Shown one piece after another: positions 44,383 through 54,017 of a DNA stretch of 64,000 nucleotides (within the stretch, counting starts at the first letter, position 1; every line of letters begins with the position of its first letter). The notes beneath the pieces were generated by a model. It was not told where the DNA came from, searched no databases, and saw only the letters and a program-made list of their open reading frames with translations. The DNA is from Halomonas korlensis (GTDB taxonomy: Bacteria > Pseudomonadota > Gammaproteobacteria > Pseudomonadales > Halomonadaceae). The stretch is taken from positions 1 to 64,000 of the forward strand of contig NZ_FPBP01000003.1 in the NCBI RefSeq assembly GCF_900116705.1, in the 5' to 3' direction. Both the position numbers and the translations under genes were made by a program.

Positions 44383-45993
44383 CTAAGGCGCCACCCCGCA
44401 GCGGGCCCGCGGCCCGAGCTCGGCCCGCAGACGCCGCTCAGCTAGGGTGATGAACTCGCAAAGCACCGGTCGCGTTTCCCGGGGATCGATAATCTCCTCG
44501 ACAGCGAAGGCTTCAGCGGTGCGGAAGGGCGAGGCATAAGGTCTGAGCTCGTTCTCGATCTCCTTCTCCTTCGCCTGAGGATCTGTCGCGGCCATAATCT
44601 CGCGGCGGAAGGCGGCGGCCACACCGCCCTCGACTGGCAGTGAACCCCACTCGGCGCTGGGCCAAGCCAACTTGAGGTCGACGTCGCTCTTGTTGCAGGT
44701 CGCCATGCCGGCCATTCCGTAGCACTTACGAATGACGAGAGTCAGCGTAGGCACCTTGAGGTTGCCAGCGGAGTAGACGGCGCGCATGCCTTCACGCAAA
44801 GTGCCTTCCTCCTCCGCTTTCCGGCCTACCATGAAGCCGGGTACGTCAACGAAGAAGATCAACGGAATGTGAAACGTGTCGCAAAGCTCCATGAAGTGGA
44901 TCTGCTTGCGCGCCGCTTTCGCATCCATCGCGCCGCCGTAGACCATGGGATTGTTGGCGATGATGCCGACGGGTCGGCCATTTAGGCGCGCTAACATGGT
45001 GATCACGGCCTTGCCAAAGGTCGGCTGGATCTCAAACTCGGAGCCCTCGTCCATCACCATCTTCACCAGCCTATGCATACTGTAGGCCTGGGTGCGCTTC
45101 TCCGGGACGATAGATGCCAGGCGCTCCTCGCAGCGGTCCACCGGATCGTTAGGCGCCGTCACCGGCGGCAGCTCCCATACGTTGGAAGGCATGAAGCTCA
45201 GGAACCGGCGGATCTGTTCTAAGGCCTCGTCTTCGGAGCTGGCTGCGTTGTGTATAGTGCCGGCCGTATCCACCGCTACCTTGGCGCCACCGAGCTCTTC
45301 CTTGTCGATCACCTGGCCCAGCGAGCGTTCCACTACAGGCGGCCCGGCCGCAAAGACCTGGCTGGAGTCGCGCACCATCACCGAGAAGTGAGACAGTATC
45401 GCTCGGCCGGCTGGGCCGCCAGCGGCGGTACCTAGCACGGCTGAGACTACCGGCGCTGTACCCAGCAGCTCCACCGAGCGCTCGAATCCGTGCACGCCGG
45501 GGAAGACGCTGTGGCCGCGGCGCTTGATGGAGGTGACACTGCCGCCGGCGCCGTCGATCAAATTGATCAGCGGAATCCGGTAGTGGAAGGCCAAATCTTC
45601 GACGAAGCCTCCCTGGCCGCCCTTGCGGCGGGTGCTGCCGAAGGTGGTGCCGCCCCGTACGGTGAAGTCCTCGCCGCCCAGCGCCACAGGCCGGTTGTCG
45701 ATCTTCGCCAGGCCGGCTACGTAAGGGGCCGGCGTAACGGAAACCAGGTGGTTGTTCTCGTCGTACTTACCGGTGCCGGCCAAGGTGCCGACCTCACGGA
45801 AAGTGCCTTCGTCAGTCAGCGCAGCAATGCGCTCACGCACGGTTAGGCGGTTAGCCTTGTGCTGACGCTCAATCGCCTCGGGACCGCCCATGGCCTGGCT
45901 CTGCTCGCGGCGGAAGGCCAGCTCGGCAAGCCGATCCTCCTGCTCTGGAGCAGGCGCATTAGCGCCGACTGCAGGCTCGGCCGCCTCGCTCAT
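44383..45993 (-). CDS. Acyl-CoA carboxylase carboxyltransferase subunit (PccB/MmdA-like), copy A
   Basis: Transfers CO2 from carboxybiotin to an acyl-CoA; 536 residues from the ATGA overlap with the carrier gene. The N-terminal crotonase-like half has GGEDFTVRGGTTFGSTRRKG and INLIDGAGGSVTSIKRRGHS. The C-terminal half has GIIANNPMVYGGAMDAKAAR, LIFFVDVPGFMVGRKAEEEG, RKCYGMAGMATCNKSDV and AWPSAEWGSLPVEGG. It differs clearly from copy B (46251-47795), so the two may form unlike subunits or serve different acyl-CoAs. Confidence 0.9.
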   Translation of the reverse strand: MSEAAEPAVGANAPAPEQEDRLAELAFRREQSQAMGGPEAIERQHKANRLTVRERIAALTDEGTFREVGTLAGTGKYDENNHLVSVTPAPYVAGLAKIDNRPVALGGEDFTVRGGTTFGSTRRKGGQGGFVEDLAFHYRIPLINLIDGAGGSVTSIKRRGHSVFPGVHGFERSVELLGTAPVVSAVLGTAAGGPAGRAILSHFSVMVRDSSQVFAAGPPVVERSLGQVIDKEELGGAKVAVDTAGTIHNAASSEDEALEQIRRFLSFMPSNVWELPPVTAPNDPVDRCEERLASIVPEKRTQAYSMHRLVKMVMDEGSEFEIQPTFGKAVITMLARLNGRPVGIIANNPMVYGGAMDAKAARKQIHFMELCDTFHIPLIFFVDVPGFMVGRKAEEEGTLREGMRAVYSAGNLKVPTLTLVIRKCYGMAGMATCNKSDVDLKLAWPSAEWGSLPVEGGVAAAFRREIMAATDPQAKEKEIENELRPYASPFRTAEAFAVEEIIDPRETRPVLCEFITLAERRLRAELGPRARCGVAP

Positions 45994-46211
45994 GATTCGA
46001 TCACGCATAGGACTTGATCCTCCTCAATGGACGCGCCCTGCTCGACGGTAATTTCAGCAACCACTCCAGAGGCGGTGGCCTCCAGCGGAATCTCCATCTT
46101 CATAGACTCCAGAATCATTACCGCCTCGCCTTCCTCGACCCGATCCCCCACCGCGTGCTCGATCTTCCAAGCCGTCCCAGTGACGGGGGACATGAGTTCT
46201 GTCTTAGCCAT
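45990..46211 (-). CDS. Small biotin carboxyl carrier protein
   Basis: A 73-residue biotinyl domain and nothing else. The biotin-accepting lysine is in ILESMKMEIPLEA (Lys near residue 38, flanked by Met on both sides). It starts MAKTELMSPVTGTAWKIEHA. A free-standing single-domain carrier this short is typical of some decarboxylase and acyl-CoA carboxylase complexes. It lies between the two carboxyltransferase genes. Confidence 0.92.
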   Translation of the reverse strand: MAKTELMSPVTGTAWKIEHAVGDRVEEGEAVMILESMKMEIPLEATASGVVAEITVEQGASIEEDQVLCVIES

Positions 46212-46250
46212 TTCGTTGCTCCTAATTGATGTTGTCTGCCTTCAGAGGCG

Positions 46251-47795
46251 TTAAAAGGTGGTCGGCCAAGCGGCCATGTGGTGCTTGCCAATGCCGCCGC
46301 TGCGGCGCATCTCGTGCACCTCAAGCATGCGGATGAGATAGTCGCGAGTGGCCTGGGGGGCGATCACCGATTGCACAGCGTACATCTCCGCCATACCCCA
46401 GACGTCGCTCTCCTTTTCCATCTGGGCCCGCAGCCGAGCCTGCTCTTCTTCGCTGGACTCACGGCCCCAGGTGACCACCTGCACCGAATAGGTCGGGTCC
46501 ATGAAGCTCACCTCGGCACTGGGCCAGGCGGCGACTTCGTCAGAGTTCTTGCCGCCGCCCATGTTGAGGTACGCCTGCCCGTAGCTCTTTCGCATGATTA
46601 CGGAGAGCTTCGGCACCGAACATAGCTGCAGGGCCGTCATGAAATTCATGATCTTACCTGGCGCTTTCATGCGCTCTCCCTCGACACCGATAACGAATCC
46701 AGGGGTATCCACCAGCATGACGATCGGGATGTTGAAGGAGTCGCACATCACCAGGAACCGGGTGATCTTCTCGCAGCTCGGCACGTCCATCGCGCCGGCC
46801 TTGCCCATCGGATTGTTTGCGACGATGCCAACGCTACGGCCGTCCAGACGGGCCAGGCCGGTCACAGCAGTGCGACCGAAGCGGGGCTTGAACTCGAAGA
46901 AGCTGTCGTCATCTACAATGGCGTTGATGACCTTGCGAACTTCATAGACCCGCCGGCGGCTGTCAGGAACGATCTCCGACAGCTTGGCAGCCTGGGCGTT
47001 GGAACTGGTCGGTACCGCAGCCCGAGGCGGCGCCTCATTGCTGTGGGAAGGCAAATAGGAAAGGAAGCGGCGAATCAGATCCAGTGCCTCCTCGTCCGTC
47101 TCTGCGACGCGGTCGACTAGGCCAGTTACCTCGCTGTGCAGCTTCCAGCCGCCTAATTCCTCCGACTCTACCTTCTGGCCGATGGCCAAGGAGGCCAAGG
47201 CCGGGCTGGCTACTGCCAGCACGGACCCCTTGCGTATCACCGTGAAGTCGGACAGGCAGGAGTACCATGCGGAAGAGCCGTAGCATTGGCCGAGTATGGC
47301 CGAGGCCCAGGGAGTCTCGCGGCGGCGTACGTACTGCTGTCCGTCATTGCCCAAGAGCGCGCCCATGCCCTGCGAGCCCATGTTGTCGGGCATCCGGGCA
47401 CCGGAGGATTCCCCGAAGAAGACCAGCGGAAAGCCCCGCTCGGTCGCCACACGCTTCACATGTCCCATCTTCTTCATATTGGTCAGCGAGCTAGAGGCGC
47501 CCTTGACGGTGAAGTCGTTGGAGACCATTCCCACCGGACGACCGTCGACTCGGGCGAAGCCGGCGACCTTTCCATCCGCCGGGGTCTTCTCGCGATCCTC
47601 TGGTACCACCGAGGAGACGCCCAGAAGTCCGCTCTCGATGAAACTGTTTTGATCCACCAAGTAATCAACGCGCTCGCGGGCGTTCAAGATGCCAGCGGCC
47701 TTGCGGCGGGCCAGCTTCTCCTCGCCGCCCATGGATAAGGCCCGGCGCTCACGCTGAGCCAGCTCTTTGAGCTGCTCGGTCAATGTTTCGGCCAT
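46251..47795 (-). CDS. Acyl-CoA carboxylase carboxyltransferase subunit (PccB/MccB-like), copy B
   Basis: A 514-residue protein of the same superfamily. Blocks: VSNDFTVKGASSSLTNMKKM, FFGESSGARMPDNMGSQGMG, GSSAWYSCLSDFTVIRKGSV, GIVANNPMGKAGAMDVPSCE, MLVDTPGFVIGVEGERMKAP and RKSYGQAYLNMGGGKNSDEV. The substrate cannot be read from sequence. It lies between the CoA-transferase and the carrier gene with short gaps. Confidence 0.9.
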   Translation of the reverse strand: MAETLTEQLKELAQRERRALSMGGEEKLARRKAAGILNARERVDYLVDQNSFIESGLLGVSSVVPEDREKTPADGKVAGFARVDGRPVGMVSNDFTVKGASSSLTNMKKMGHVKRVATERGFPLVFFGESSGARMPDNMGSQGMGALLGNDGQQYVRRRETPWASAILGQCYGSSAWYSCLSDFTVIRKGSVLAVASPALASLAIGQKVESEELGGWKLHSEVTGLVDRVAETDEEALDLIRRFLSYLPSHSNEAPPRAAVPTSSNAQAAKLSEIVPDSRRRVYEVRKVINAIVDDDSFFEFKPRFGRTAVTGLARLDGRSVGIVANNPMGKAGAMDVPSCEKITRFLVMCDSFNIPIVMLVDTPGFVIGVEGERMKAPGKIMNFMTALQLCSVPKLSVIMRKSYGQAYLNMGGGKNSDEVAAWPSAEVSFMDPTYSVQVVTWGRESSEEEQARLRAQMEKESDVWGMAEMYAVQSVIAPQATRDYLIRMLEVHEMRRSGGIGKHHMAAWPTTF

Positions 47796-47813
47796 TTGCT
47801 ACTCCTGTTTTTT

Positions 47814-49091
47814 CTAGACGTGGGCGGAGCCGGCCGCAGCGGGCTGCTCGCCCGGCTCAATGTAGATAATTTCGGAGGCGGCCAGCTGACTGATCTCGTT
47901 ATCGCTAAGTCCCAACTCCTCTGCGAGCACCGCTGCCGTGTCCTGACCAATGTCGTGACCGGCCCAACGCACAGTACCTGGCGTGCGCGAAAGACGCGGT
48001 ACCACGTTGGCCATGGTGACAGGACCCAACACCGGGTCCTCGGGCTCGACCAGCATCTCGCGGGCTCGATAGTGCGGATCGGAGAAGATGTCCTGCATGT
48101 TGAAGATGCGCGATGCAGGCACGGCGGCGGCGTCGAGGACACGCTCGAGCTCGGTGAGGGGTAGGCTCTGCGTCCACTCGTTCACCAAGGCGTCTGTCTC
48201 GTCCTCGTGCTTGGAGCGGGCAGTTGGCGTCGCGAACCGCGGATCCTCTAGTAGTTCCGGCTTGCCCATCACCTTCGCCAGGCGCTGGAAGACTGTCTGC
48301 GAGGCGGCCGTGATATGAATGTGGCGTCCTTCGCTAGAGGTATAGAGCGAGTTGGGCGTGTGGTCGGGCAGCCGCGGCCCAGCGCGACGGGCAATGTGTC
48401 CCAGCTGCTGAAAGGCTGGTATGTGCGGCTCCATGAAGCTGAAGGCCGCTTCGTACAGCGCCGAGTCGACCACTTGGCCACGGCCGGTGTGCTGACGCTC
48501 GACCATGGCCATGGTCGCGCCGAAAGCACCGTAGAGGCCAGTAATGTAGTCGGTCATGGACGTCGCCACCCGCGCCGGCGGCCGGTCCGGATCGCCCGTG
48601 ATCTCTCGAATTCCGCTCACCGCCTCGCACACCACGCCATACCCAGGGCGCTGGCTGTAGGGCCCGTCCTGGCCATAGCCGCTGATGCGCACTAGAATTA
48701 ATCCCGGGTTGGCAGCCCCGAGAATGTCGTAGCCCAGCCCCAAGCGCTCCAGCGTGCCAGGGCGGAAGTTCTCGATGACTACATCGGCCTTCTCGCACAG
48801 ATCGCGCGCCAACTCACGCCCGCGCTCGGTACGCAAATCGATCGACACGATGCGCTTGTTGCGCAGAATGGACGCCCCATACAGAGAGCGGCCATCCTTG
48901 CGCTTACCCATGGAGCGAACCGCATCACCCTCTTTTTGCTCAATCTTGATCACGTCGGCGCCAAAGTCGGCCAGCAGCCTAGCGCAGAACGGCCCAGCGA
49001 CGGTGGAGCCCAGCTCGATGACTCGGCAACCGGTGAGGGGACCGTGGATGCAAGACTCTTCGGACTCGTTTTGTTTATTTTTAAACAACAC
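47814..49091 (-). CDS. Class III CoA-transferase (CaiB/Frc family)
   Basis: Moves CoA between carboxylic acids; 425 residues. The start is GTG at 49091 with GAGGAGG. Markers: GCRVIELGSTVAGPFCARLL, ADFGADVIKIEQKEGDAVRS, ADVVIENFRPGTLERLGLGY with the catalytic Asp expected at about residue 180 (TSMTDYITGLYGAFGATMAM), and C-terminal PASRIFNMQDIFSDPHYRAR. It is the first enzyme gene after the regulator, suggesting that the imported acid is activated by CoA transfer, by the ligase, or by both for different acids. Confidence 0.92.
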   Translation of the reverse strand: MLFKNKQNESEESCIHGPLTGCRVIELGSTVAGPFCARLLADFGADVIKIEQKEGDAVRSMGKRKDGRSLYGASILRNKRIVSIDLRTERGRELARDLCEKADVVIENFRPGTLERLGLGYDILGAANPGLILVRISGYGQDGPYSQRPGYGVVCEAVSGIREITGDPDRPPARVATSMTDYITGLYGAFGATMAMVERQHTGRGQVVDSALYEAAFSFMEPHIPAFQQLGHIARRAGPRLPDHTPNSLYTSSEGRHIHITAASQTVFQRLAKVMGKPELLEDPRFATPTARSKHEDETDALVNEWTQSLPLTELERVLDAAAVPASRIFNMQDIFSDPHYRAREMLVEPEDPVLGPVTMANVVPRLSRTPGTVRWAGHDIGQDTAAVLAEELGLSDNEISQLAASEIIYIEPGEQPAAAGSAHV

Positions 49092-49124
49092 TATTCCTCC
49101 TCGACCTACCGCCGCGGCACGCCG

Positions 49125-49832
49125 CTACAGTAAGTACTTCTTATATTCGCAAAAACTATCACGGGCACTGCGGATGTTTTTCTGCTTCAGTTGCTCGGCG
49201 AGTTCAGCATTACCCTCGCGCATGGCCTGCAACACCTCCTGGTGCTGGCGCATCCCTTTTAGGGCACGCCCTGGCACCAACACTAAGCGCCGGATCAACA
49301 CCCTTGTACGGTCATAGAGACTGTCGAGCTGCGCGGCGAGAATTGGATTATTTGCAGCGACTATCGCCCGATGGCGAAACTCGGTTACGCAGTCGACATA
49401 GAAATCCAAATCCCCTCGCTCCATCGCATCCTCTATTGGCTTACCAAAAAGCTCATCTAGGTCTGCCCAAGCCTCCGGTGGAGTCTTTTCTGTTGCCAAC
49501 CGCACGGCTAGAGCCTCAAGCACTTCACGCACTTCAAAGAGAGCGAGCACTTCGTCCACTTCCAGCCGCGTAACAACCGCACCACGATTAGGTATGCGCT
49601 CGATTAAGCCGCGATCCTCCAGCACACCAAACGCTTCTCGTATCCGAGGCCGTGACACATTGAATTCTTCAGATAGTACCGCCTCGCGCAACTTGGAGCC
49701 GGGGGGCAACTCATGCTCCACGATCCGATGGCGCAGAATGTCGACAATACTTTCTTTGCTCGGGCCTTTACCCCTCGCGCTTGAATTTCGGTTTTTTCCG
49801 GGAATAGAGCCAGTAGCCATCGTTTTCTCCAT
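49125..49832 (-). CDS. GntR-family regulator (FCD domain) of the carboxylase cluster
   Basis: A 235-residue regulator. The winged helix is REAVLSEEFNVSRPRIREAF, followed by GVLEDRGLIERIPNRGAVV (residues ~45-90), and the FCD effector domain follows. An alternative start at ATG 49820 (MATGSIPG) is possible. It heads the minus-strand cluster and is divergent from yeiH, so the shared 225-bp gap probably holds its operator. Its basic leader contains SARGKGPSKESI. Confidence 0.9.
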   Translation of the reverse strand: MEKTMATGSIPGKNRNSSARGKGPSKESIVDILRHRIVEHELPPGSKLREAVLSEEFNVSRPRIREAFGVLEDRGLIERIPNRGAVVTRLEVDEVLALFEVREVLEALAVRLATEKTPPEAWADLDELFGKPIEDAMERGDLDFYVDCVTEFRHRAIVAANNPILAAQLDSLYDRTRVLIRRLVLVPGRALKGMRQHQEVLQAMREGNAELAEQLKQKNIRSARDSFCEYKKYLL

Positions 49833-50057
49833 ATTGCCTTCAAGCTAGATCTGGGTTACATATTTGTCAACACTATTGAAAACAACTTAGTCTACCCTTT
49901 TGTCATGCTCGTCCCTCCAGCGGTGGGAAAGGATATCCTAATCAAAATTAGCTAAAGCCTGAGCTACAAGTTGGATAGAGGCTTCGAACGTTTGCCGACG
50001 GTGAACGATAGACGCCCCGCGCAGCCGTCGCCCCGCGCAGCCAAAGGAAACTGAGAA
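49833..50057. promoter_or_regulatory. Divergent promoter region between the GntR regulator and yeiH
   Basis: An AT-richer stretch at 49855-49915 contains TTGTCAACACTATTG and TTTTGTCATGC. The 9-mer TTGTCATGC at 49900 also occurs upstream of the TSUP gene at 33122, close to the palindrome there. Shared operator half-sites are possible but short matches can be chance. Confidence 0.35.
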
Positions 50058-51086
50058 ATGAATAATTACAAACGCGCCGCCCTCCGAGTCTCCGACAATC
50101 AGATATTTACCAAGCTACGCCGCTCATTCCCCGGCGTGCTGGTATGCGTCACTATCGCCATGGCAGCCTCGTTTCTCTCCGGTCACTACGGCGGACCGTT
50201 GATGCTCTATGCACTATTATTCGGCATGGCTTTCAACTTCCTCGCCGATAACGAGCGTTGTATGCCGGGAATAGAGTTGTCAGCACGCAAGGTGCTGCGT
50301 GTGGGCGTGGCGCTGCTAGGTGCACGTATTACCTTTGCACAGGTAGCAGCGCTTGGGATGCAGACGGTGCTGATGGTAGTAGCGACGGTGGCTTTAACCA
50401 TAGGCTTTGGGTGGCTACTGGCACGACGGCTGGGGCTCCGGAGTGATCACGGTCTCTTGAGCGGAGGCGCCGTTGCCATCTGTGGTGCCTCCGCAGCGCT
50501 AGCAATCTCCTCGGTGCTGCCACGCCACCCTGATGCCGAGCGCAATCTTATCCTCACCGTCGTCAGTGTCACCACGCTTTCAACGGTGGCGATGGTGGTC
50601 TATCCATTGATAGCCAGCGCCCTCGGCATGAGCGACCACATCGCAGGCGTCTTCCTCGGGGCGACTATTCACGATGTCGCTCAGGTGGTTGGCGCCGGCT
50701 ATATGATTTCGACCGAGACCGGTGACACCTCTACTATCGTCAAGCTGCTCCGGGTGGCACTGCTAGTGCCAGTGGTCCTCGCCTTTGGCATTCTTCTGGG
50801 ACGTGGCGGCAGCGGTACCAAAGCACCGTTGCTGCCTAGATTTCTGCTTGGCTTCGCGGTGCTAGTGGCAGCCAACAGCTTTGGCTGGGTGCCAGAGACA
50901 GCCCGCAATATCTTGGCCGACCTCTCGGGCGCTCTACTTGTCACCGCCATTGCGGCTCTCGGCATTAAGACCTCATTTCACAGATTAGCCAACGTCGGTT
51001 GGAAGCCGGTGATGATGATAGTTGCCGAGACGCTCTTCCTCGCTCTGCTGGTTCTGATCGTGTTGCAGACTGACCTGTCCGCCTGA
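50058..51086 (+). CDS. YeiH/UPF0324-family putative sulfate/anion exporter
   Basis: A 342-residue membrane protein with about ten spans. Family markers: LLFGMAFNFLADNERCMPGI near residue 55, VLRVGVALLGARITFAQV, GGAVAICGASAALAISSVLP near residue 140, and GVFLGATIHDVAQVVGAGY near residue 200. The ATG has an AAAGGAAACTGAG leader. YeiH relatives occur beside sulfonate-degradation genes and are annotated as sulfate exporters; transport has rarely been shown. With the TSUP gene at the other end it brackets the carboxylase cluster. Confidence 0.88.
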   Translation: MNNYKRAALRVSDNQIFTKLRRSFPGVLVCVTIAMAASFLSGHYGGPLMLYALLFGMAFNFLADNERCMPGIELSARKVLRVGVALLGARITFAQVAALGMQTVLMVVATVALTIGFGWLLARRLGLRSDHGLLSGGAVAICGASAALAISSVLPRHPDAERNLILTVVSVTTLSTVAMVVYPLIASALGMSDHIAGVFLGATIHDVAQVVGAGYMISTETGDTSTIVKLLRVALLVPVVLAFGILLGRGGSGTKAPLLPRFLLGFAVLVAANSFGWVPETARNILADLSGALLVTAIAALGIKTSFHRLANVGWKPVMMIVAETLFLALLVLIVLQTDLSA

Positions 51087-51291
51087 TGCCGCGCACGGAG
51101 AGAGATTACAACTGCAGTAGTTGCTCGCCGCTGATAGAGCTGGATGGGCTAAAGGTCAAGCTTCTGGCGGTGGCACTGATGCCGATACGGTCGGCGAGGG
51201 TCAGTGCCTAGCTTGTAGTCTTGGGAGTAGCGGGTACTGGTCTTCTTCGTAGAAGCTGCTTGCCTTGCTATAGGTCACCTCGCCTATTTAC

Positions 51292-52213
51292 TACGCTTTG
51301 TCTGAAAAATGACGTCCTGCTAGCCTTTCCTCCATCAGGCTTGGAAGTGCTGTCATGGCAGGACGTTACGAGATTTCCGATCAGGGCTGGGCATTGATTG
51401 AAGATATCGTTTCGCCTGACACGCCCGCTGGGCGTGGACGCCCTCGGCGCGATGACCGGCAGATGCTCAACGGCATCTTCTGGATCCTCTGCTCCGGTGC
51501 CAAGTGTCGGGATCTTCCCGAGCGCTTCGGCCCGTGGAAGACGGTCTACCAACGCTTTCGGTAGTGGCGAGATGACGGCACTCTCGAGCGTATCCTGTCA
51601 CGCCTTCACCTGAAGCTTCGGGAAGATGGCTACATGGATCTCGATACCTGGATGGCGGATTCCACCTCGATTCGCGCGACTCGCTCTGCCGCCGGTGGCG
51701 GTAAAAAAGGGGCGCTTGGGAACCGGTAGATCATGCGCTTGGACGAAGCCGAGGCGGCCTGAGCACCAAGATCCACCTCGTTTGTGACACCCATGGTGTG
51801 CCCCTGAGCTTCCTGCTGTCGCCTGGCCAGCACGCCGACTCGCGCTATCTCATTCCTGTCATGGAGAAGGTCCGCTTGCCAGGCCATAGGGGACGTCCAC
51901 GCAAGCGATGCCGCTATCTACTGGCCGACCGAGGTTACGATAGTGATCGGTTGCGTCGGTACTGCGACCGGCACGGGATACGGCCGACGATCCGACACCG
52001 ACAGATGCGCCGCCGCCCCAAGCCAGGGCTGCCACGCCTGTTCGAATGTCCACGCTATCGGCGTCGCAATGTGATCGAGCGTCTGTTTGGCTGGATGAAG
52101 GAAAAGCGGCGACTCTGTACTCGCTACGACCAGCTGGCAAAAAGTTACCGTGCCATGGTCACGCTGGCCTGCATCGAGCGCTGTCTGCGGATCTATTTTT
52201 CAGACAAAGCGTA
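51292..52213 (+). mobile_element. IS5-family insertion sequence, inactive
   Basis: Terminal inverted repeats TACGCTTTGTCTGAAAAAT at 51292 and its complement ending at 52213, about 922 bp apart. TA lies at both tips and may be the target duplication. The transposase inside is broken. The preceding gap 51087-51291 has no gene I can support. Confidence 0.85.
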
Positions 52214-52214
52214 A
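51355..52214 (+). pseudogene. IS5-family transposase with a stop and a frameshift
   Basis: The frame starts MAGRYEISDQGWALIEDIVS and reaches GPWKTVYQRFR, then meets TAG at 51562. It continues in frame to ADSTSIRATRSAAGGGKKG and shifts near 51715. The last frame gives STKIHLVCDTHGVPLSFLLS, LLADRGYDSDRLRRYCDRHG and RNVIERLFGWMKEKRRLCTR. The DDE residues appear present, so decay is recent. Confidence 0.85.
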
Positions 52215-52480
52215 GTACCGCCTCATTCTGAGGGGACAGCCCGAGGTAAAACGAGAGAGGTATTCCGCTCACCATGAACCTTTGCATTGTTCAGATCTTC
52301 GCTTTCTATCCCTCCTTTTCACCAGAAAATAACTCCATTTTCTCAATGGAATAAAGACGAACCGGAGAGTCTCGGCACCCGCTCACAACATAGGCAACGT
52401 TTGTACTTTTTTTCAGGCCTATATCACTCCTGTGAACCGAGCCATTTCCAGGCTTCATCCACCGGCACAGGAGACATGAC

Positions 52481-52801
52481 ATGCCCCCACCCTGCTCGCG
52501 CTGTGTCTCGCAGCGCGTGATCAATCTCGAGACCGCTCGCAAATTGGGGATGGTTACAGGTGCGCTGGTCGGGACCCTCCAGAGCGCCTATGTGTCGCTC
52601 TACTCTCCTGCGAGGGGGAGCCTCACCGCGTCACCGCACTTCCCGCTCAGTCGCATCGCCGTGGCGGTCGTCGCCGGCGCCTCGGGTGGCATCGCCGGTG
52701 CCGCCGCCGGGCATCGTCTGGTCGAGCACCTGTTTCCGCCCGGCGATGGCACCCCTTGGCTGTGCCTGGGCTGTGGCCACGCCTTTCGTGAGCTGGCCTG
52801 A
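52481..52801 (+). CDS. Small hypothetical protein with two Cys pairs
   Basis: A 106-residue protein starting MPPPCSRC. CSRC at the N terminus and CLGCGH near the C terminus (residues ~96-101) could together bind zinc. The middle has a hydrophobic, Ala/Gly-rich stretch VAVVAGASGGIAGAAAGHRL that might be a membrane segment. It is the first gene of the DUF932/ERF/YqaJ/RadC operon. I do not recognise the family. Bases 52214-52480 hold nothing assignable. Confidence 0.55.
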   Translation: MPPPCSRCVSQRVINLETARKLGMVTGALVGTLQSAYVSLYSPARGSLTASPHFPLSRIAVAVVAGASGGIAGAAAGHRLVEHLFPPGDGTPWLCLGCGHAFRELA

Positions 52802-52878
52802 TCCGGATCCCCGGTTCCCCCATCCCGTTATTCCCATTACCGGCAGTCAGCCGGCTTTTTTCGTCAAGGAGCATTCTC

Positions 52879-53847
52879 ATGGCCCATCAGCTCGAACACA
52901 TGGCCTACGTCGGCGATACCCCCTGGCATGGCCTGGGGCAACAACTTTCGCCTCACCAACCCCTGGCGGTCTGGCGGCAGCAGGCCGGCATGGACTGGCA
53001 CATCGAGGAGGCGCCGGTGCGCTTCATCACCGAGGGCGTCGGTCATCTGGGCAGCATCCATGCCTTCCCCGAGCAGAAGGTGCTCTACCGCTCCGACACC
53101 CAGGCACCGCTGTCAGTGGTCTCCCAGCGCTACAAGGTGGTGCAGCCGGAAGAGGTGCTGGAGTTTTACCGCGACCTGACCGAGTACGCCGGCTATGAGC
53201 TGGAGACCGCCGGGGTGCTCAAGGGCGGACGCAAGTTCTGGGCACTGGCCCGCAGTGGGCTGGGCATGGCCCTGAAGGGCCAGGATCAGGTCAATGCCTA
53301 CCTGTTGCTGGCGACCTCCTGCGACGGCTCACTGGCGACGGTAGCCACGCCCACCTCGATACGGGTGGTCTGCAACAACACCCTGACCATTGCCGTCGAT
53401 GGTATGACCCAGGGCGTGAGAGTGCCGCACAGCACTGCGTTTAGGCCGCAATTGGTCAAGCAGCAGCTGGGCATCTCGGTCTCGCAGTGGGACGACTTCA
53501 TGCAGCGCATGAAGACCCTGGCCGAGCGCAAGGTCAGCCAGGACGAAGTGACGTCGTACTTCCAGTCGGTGATCTGCAACGCCGAGACCCCACAGGACGA
53601 TCCTTCCAAGCTGCCCCACGCCCGGGCGCTCAATCGTGTGCAGGCGCTCTACCACGGCGAAGGGCGCGGCTCGCGGCTGTGTACTGCGCAGGGCACCGCC
53701 TGGGGGCTGCTCAACGCGGTCACCGAGTACGTCGACCACGACAAGCGGGCGCGCAGTAACGACACACGCATGGACTCCGCCTGGTTCGGCCAGGGAGCCA
53801 GCCTCAAGGACAAGGCGCTGGCCTCGGCGATGGCGCTGGTGAGCTGA
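52879..53847 (+). CDS. DUF932 phage/plasmid-like protein
   Basis: A 322-residue member of the DUF932 (phage/plasmid-like TIGR03299) family. Typical phrases are YVGDTPWHGLGQQLSPHQPL at the N terminus, VVSQRYKVVQPEEVLEFYRD near residue 90, and LLATSCDGSLATVATPTSIR with VVCNNTL near residue 140. It has an AAGGAG ribosome site. Such genes occur on plasmids, ICEs and phages next to recombination functions; the activity is unknown. Confidence 0.88.
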   Translation: MAHQLEHMAYVGDTPWHGLGQQLSPHQPLAVWRQQAGMDWHIEEAPVRFITEGVGHLGSIHAFPEQKVLYRSDTQAPLSVVSQRYKVVQPEEVLEFYRDLTEYAGYELETAGVLKGGRKFWALARSGLGMALKGQDQVNAYLLLATSCDGSLATVATPTSIRVVCNNTLTIAVDGMTQGVRVPHSTAFRPQLVKQQLGISVSQWDDFMQRMKTLAERKVSQDEVTSYFQSVICNAETPQDDPSKLPHARALNRVQALYHGEGRGSRLCTAQGTAWGLLNAVTEYVDHDKRARSNDTRMDSAWFGQGASLKDKALASAMALVS

Positions 53848-54017
53848 GCCTCGGAGCGCCCGCCATCACGGCTCGCGTTCTTGGCGTGCTGCTTTTAGTC
53901 CCCGCACTTCCTACCCTTCGTTTCCTTCACTTCCTTCGCTTTCTTTATGTCCTTCCCCCACCACGGCATCGCGCCCGGCCCCTCACGGCCGGGCGTTTTC
54001 TTTTAGAGGAGGTACCC

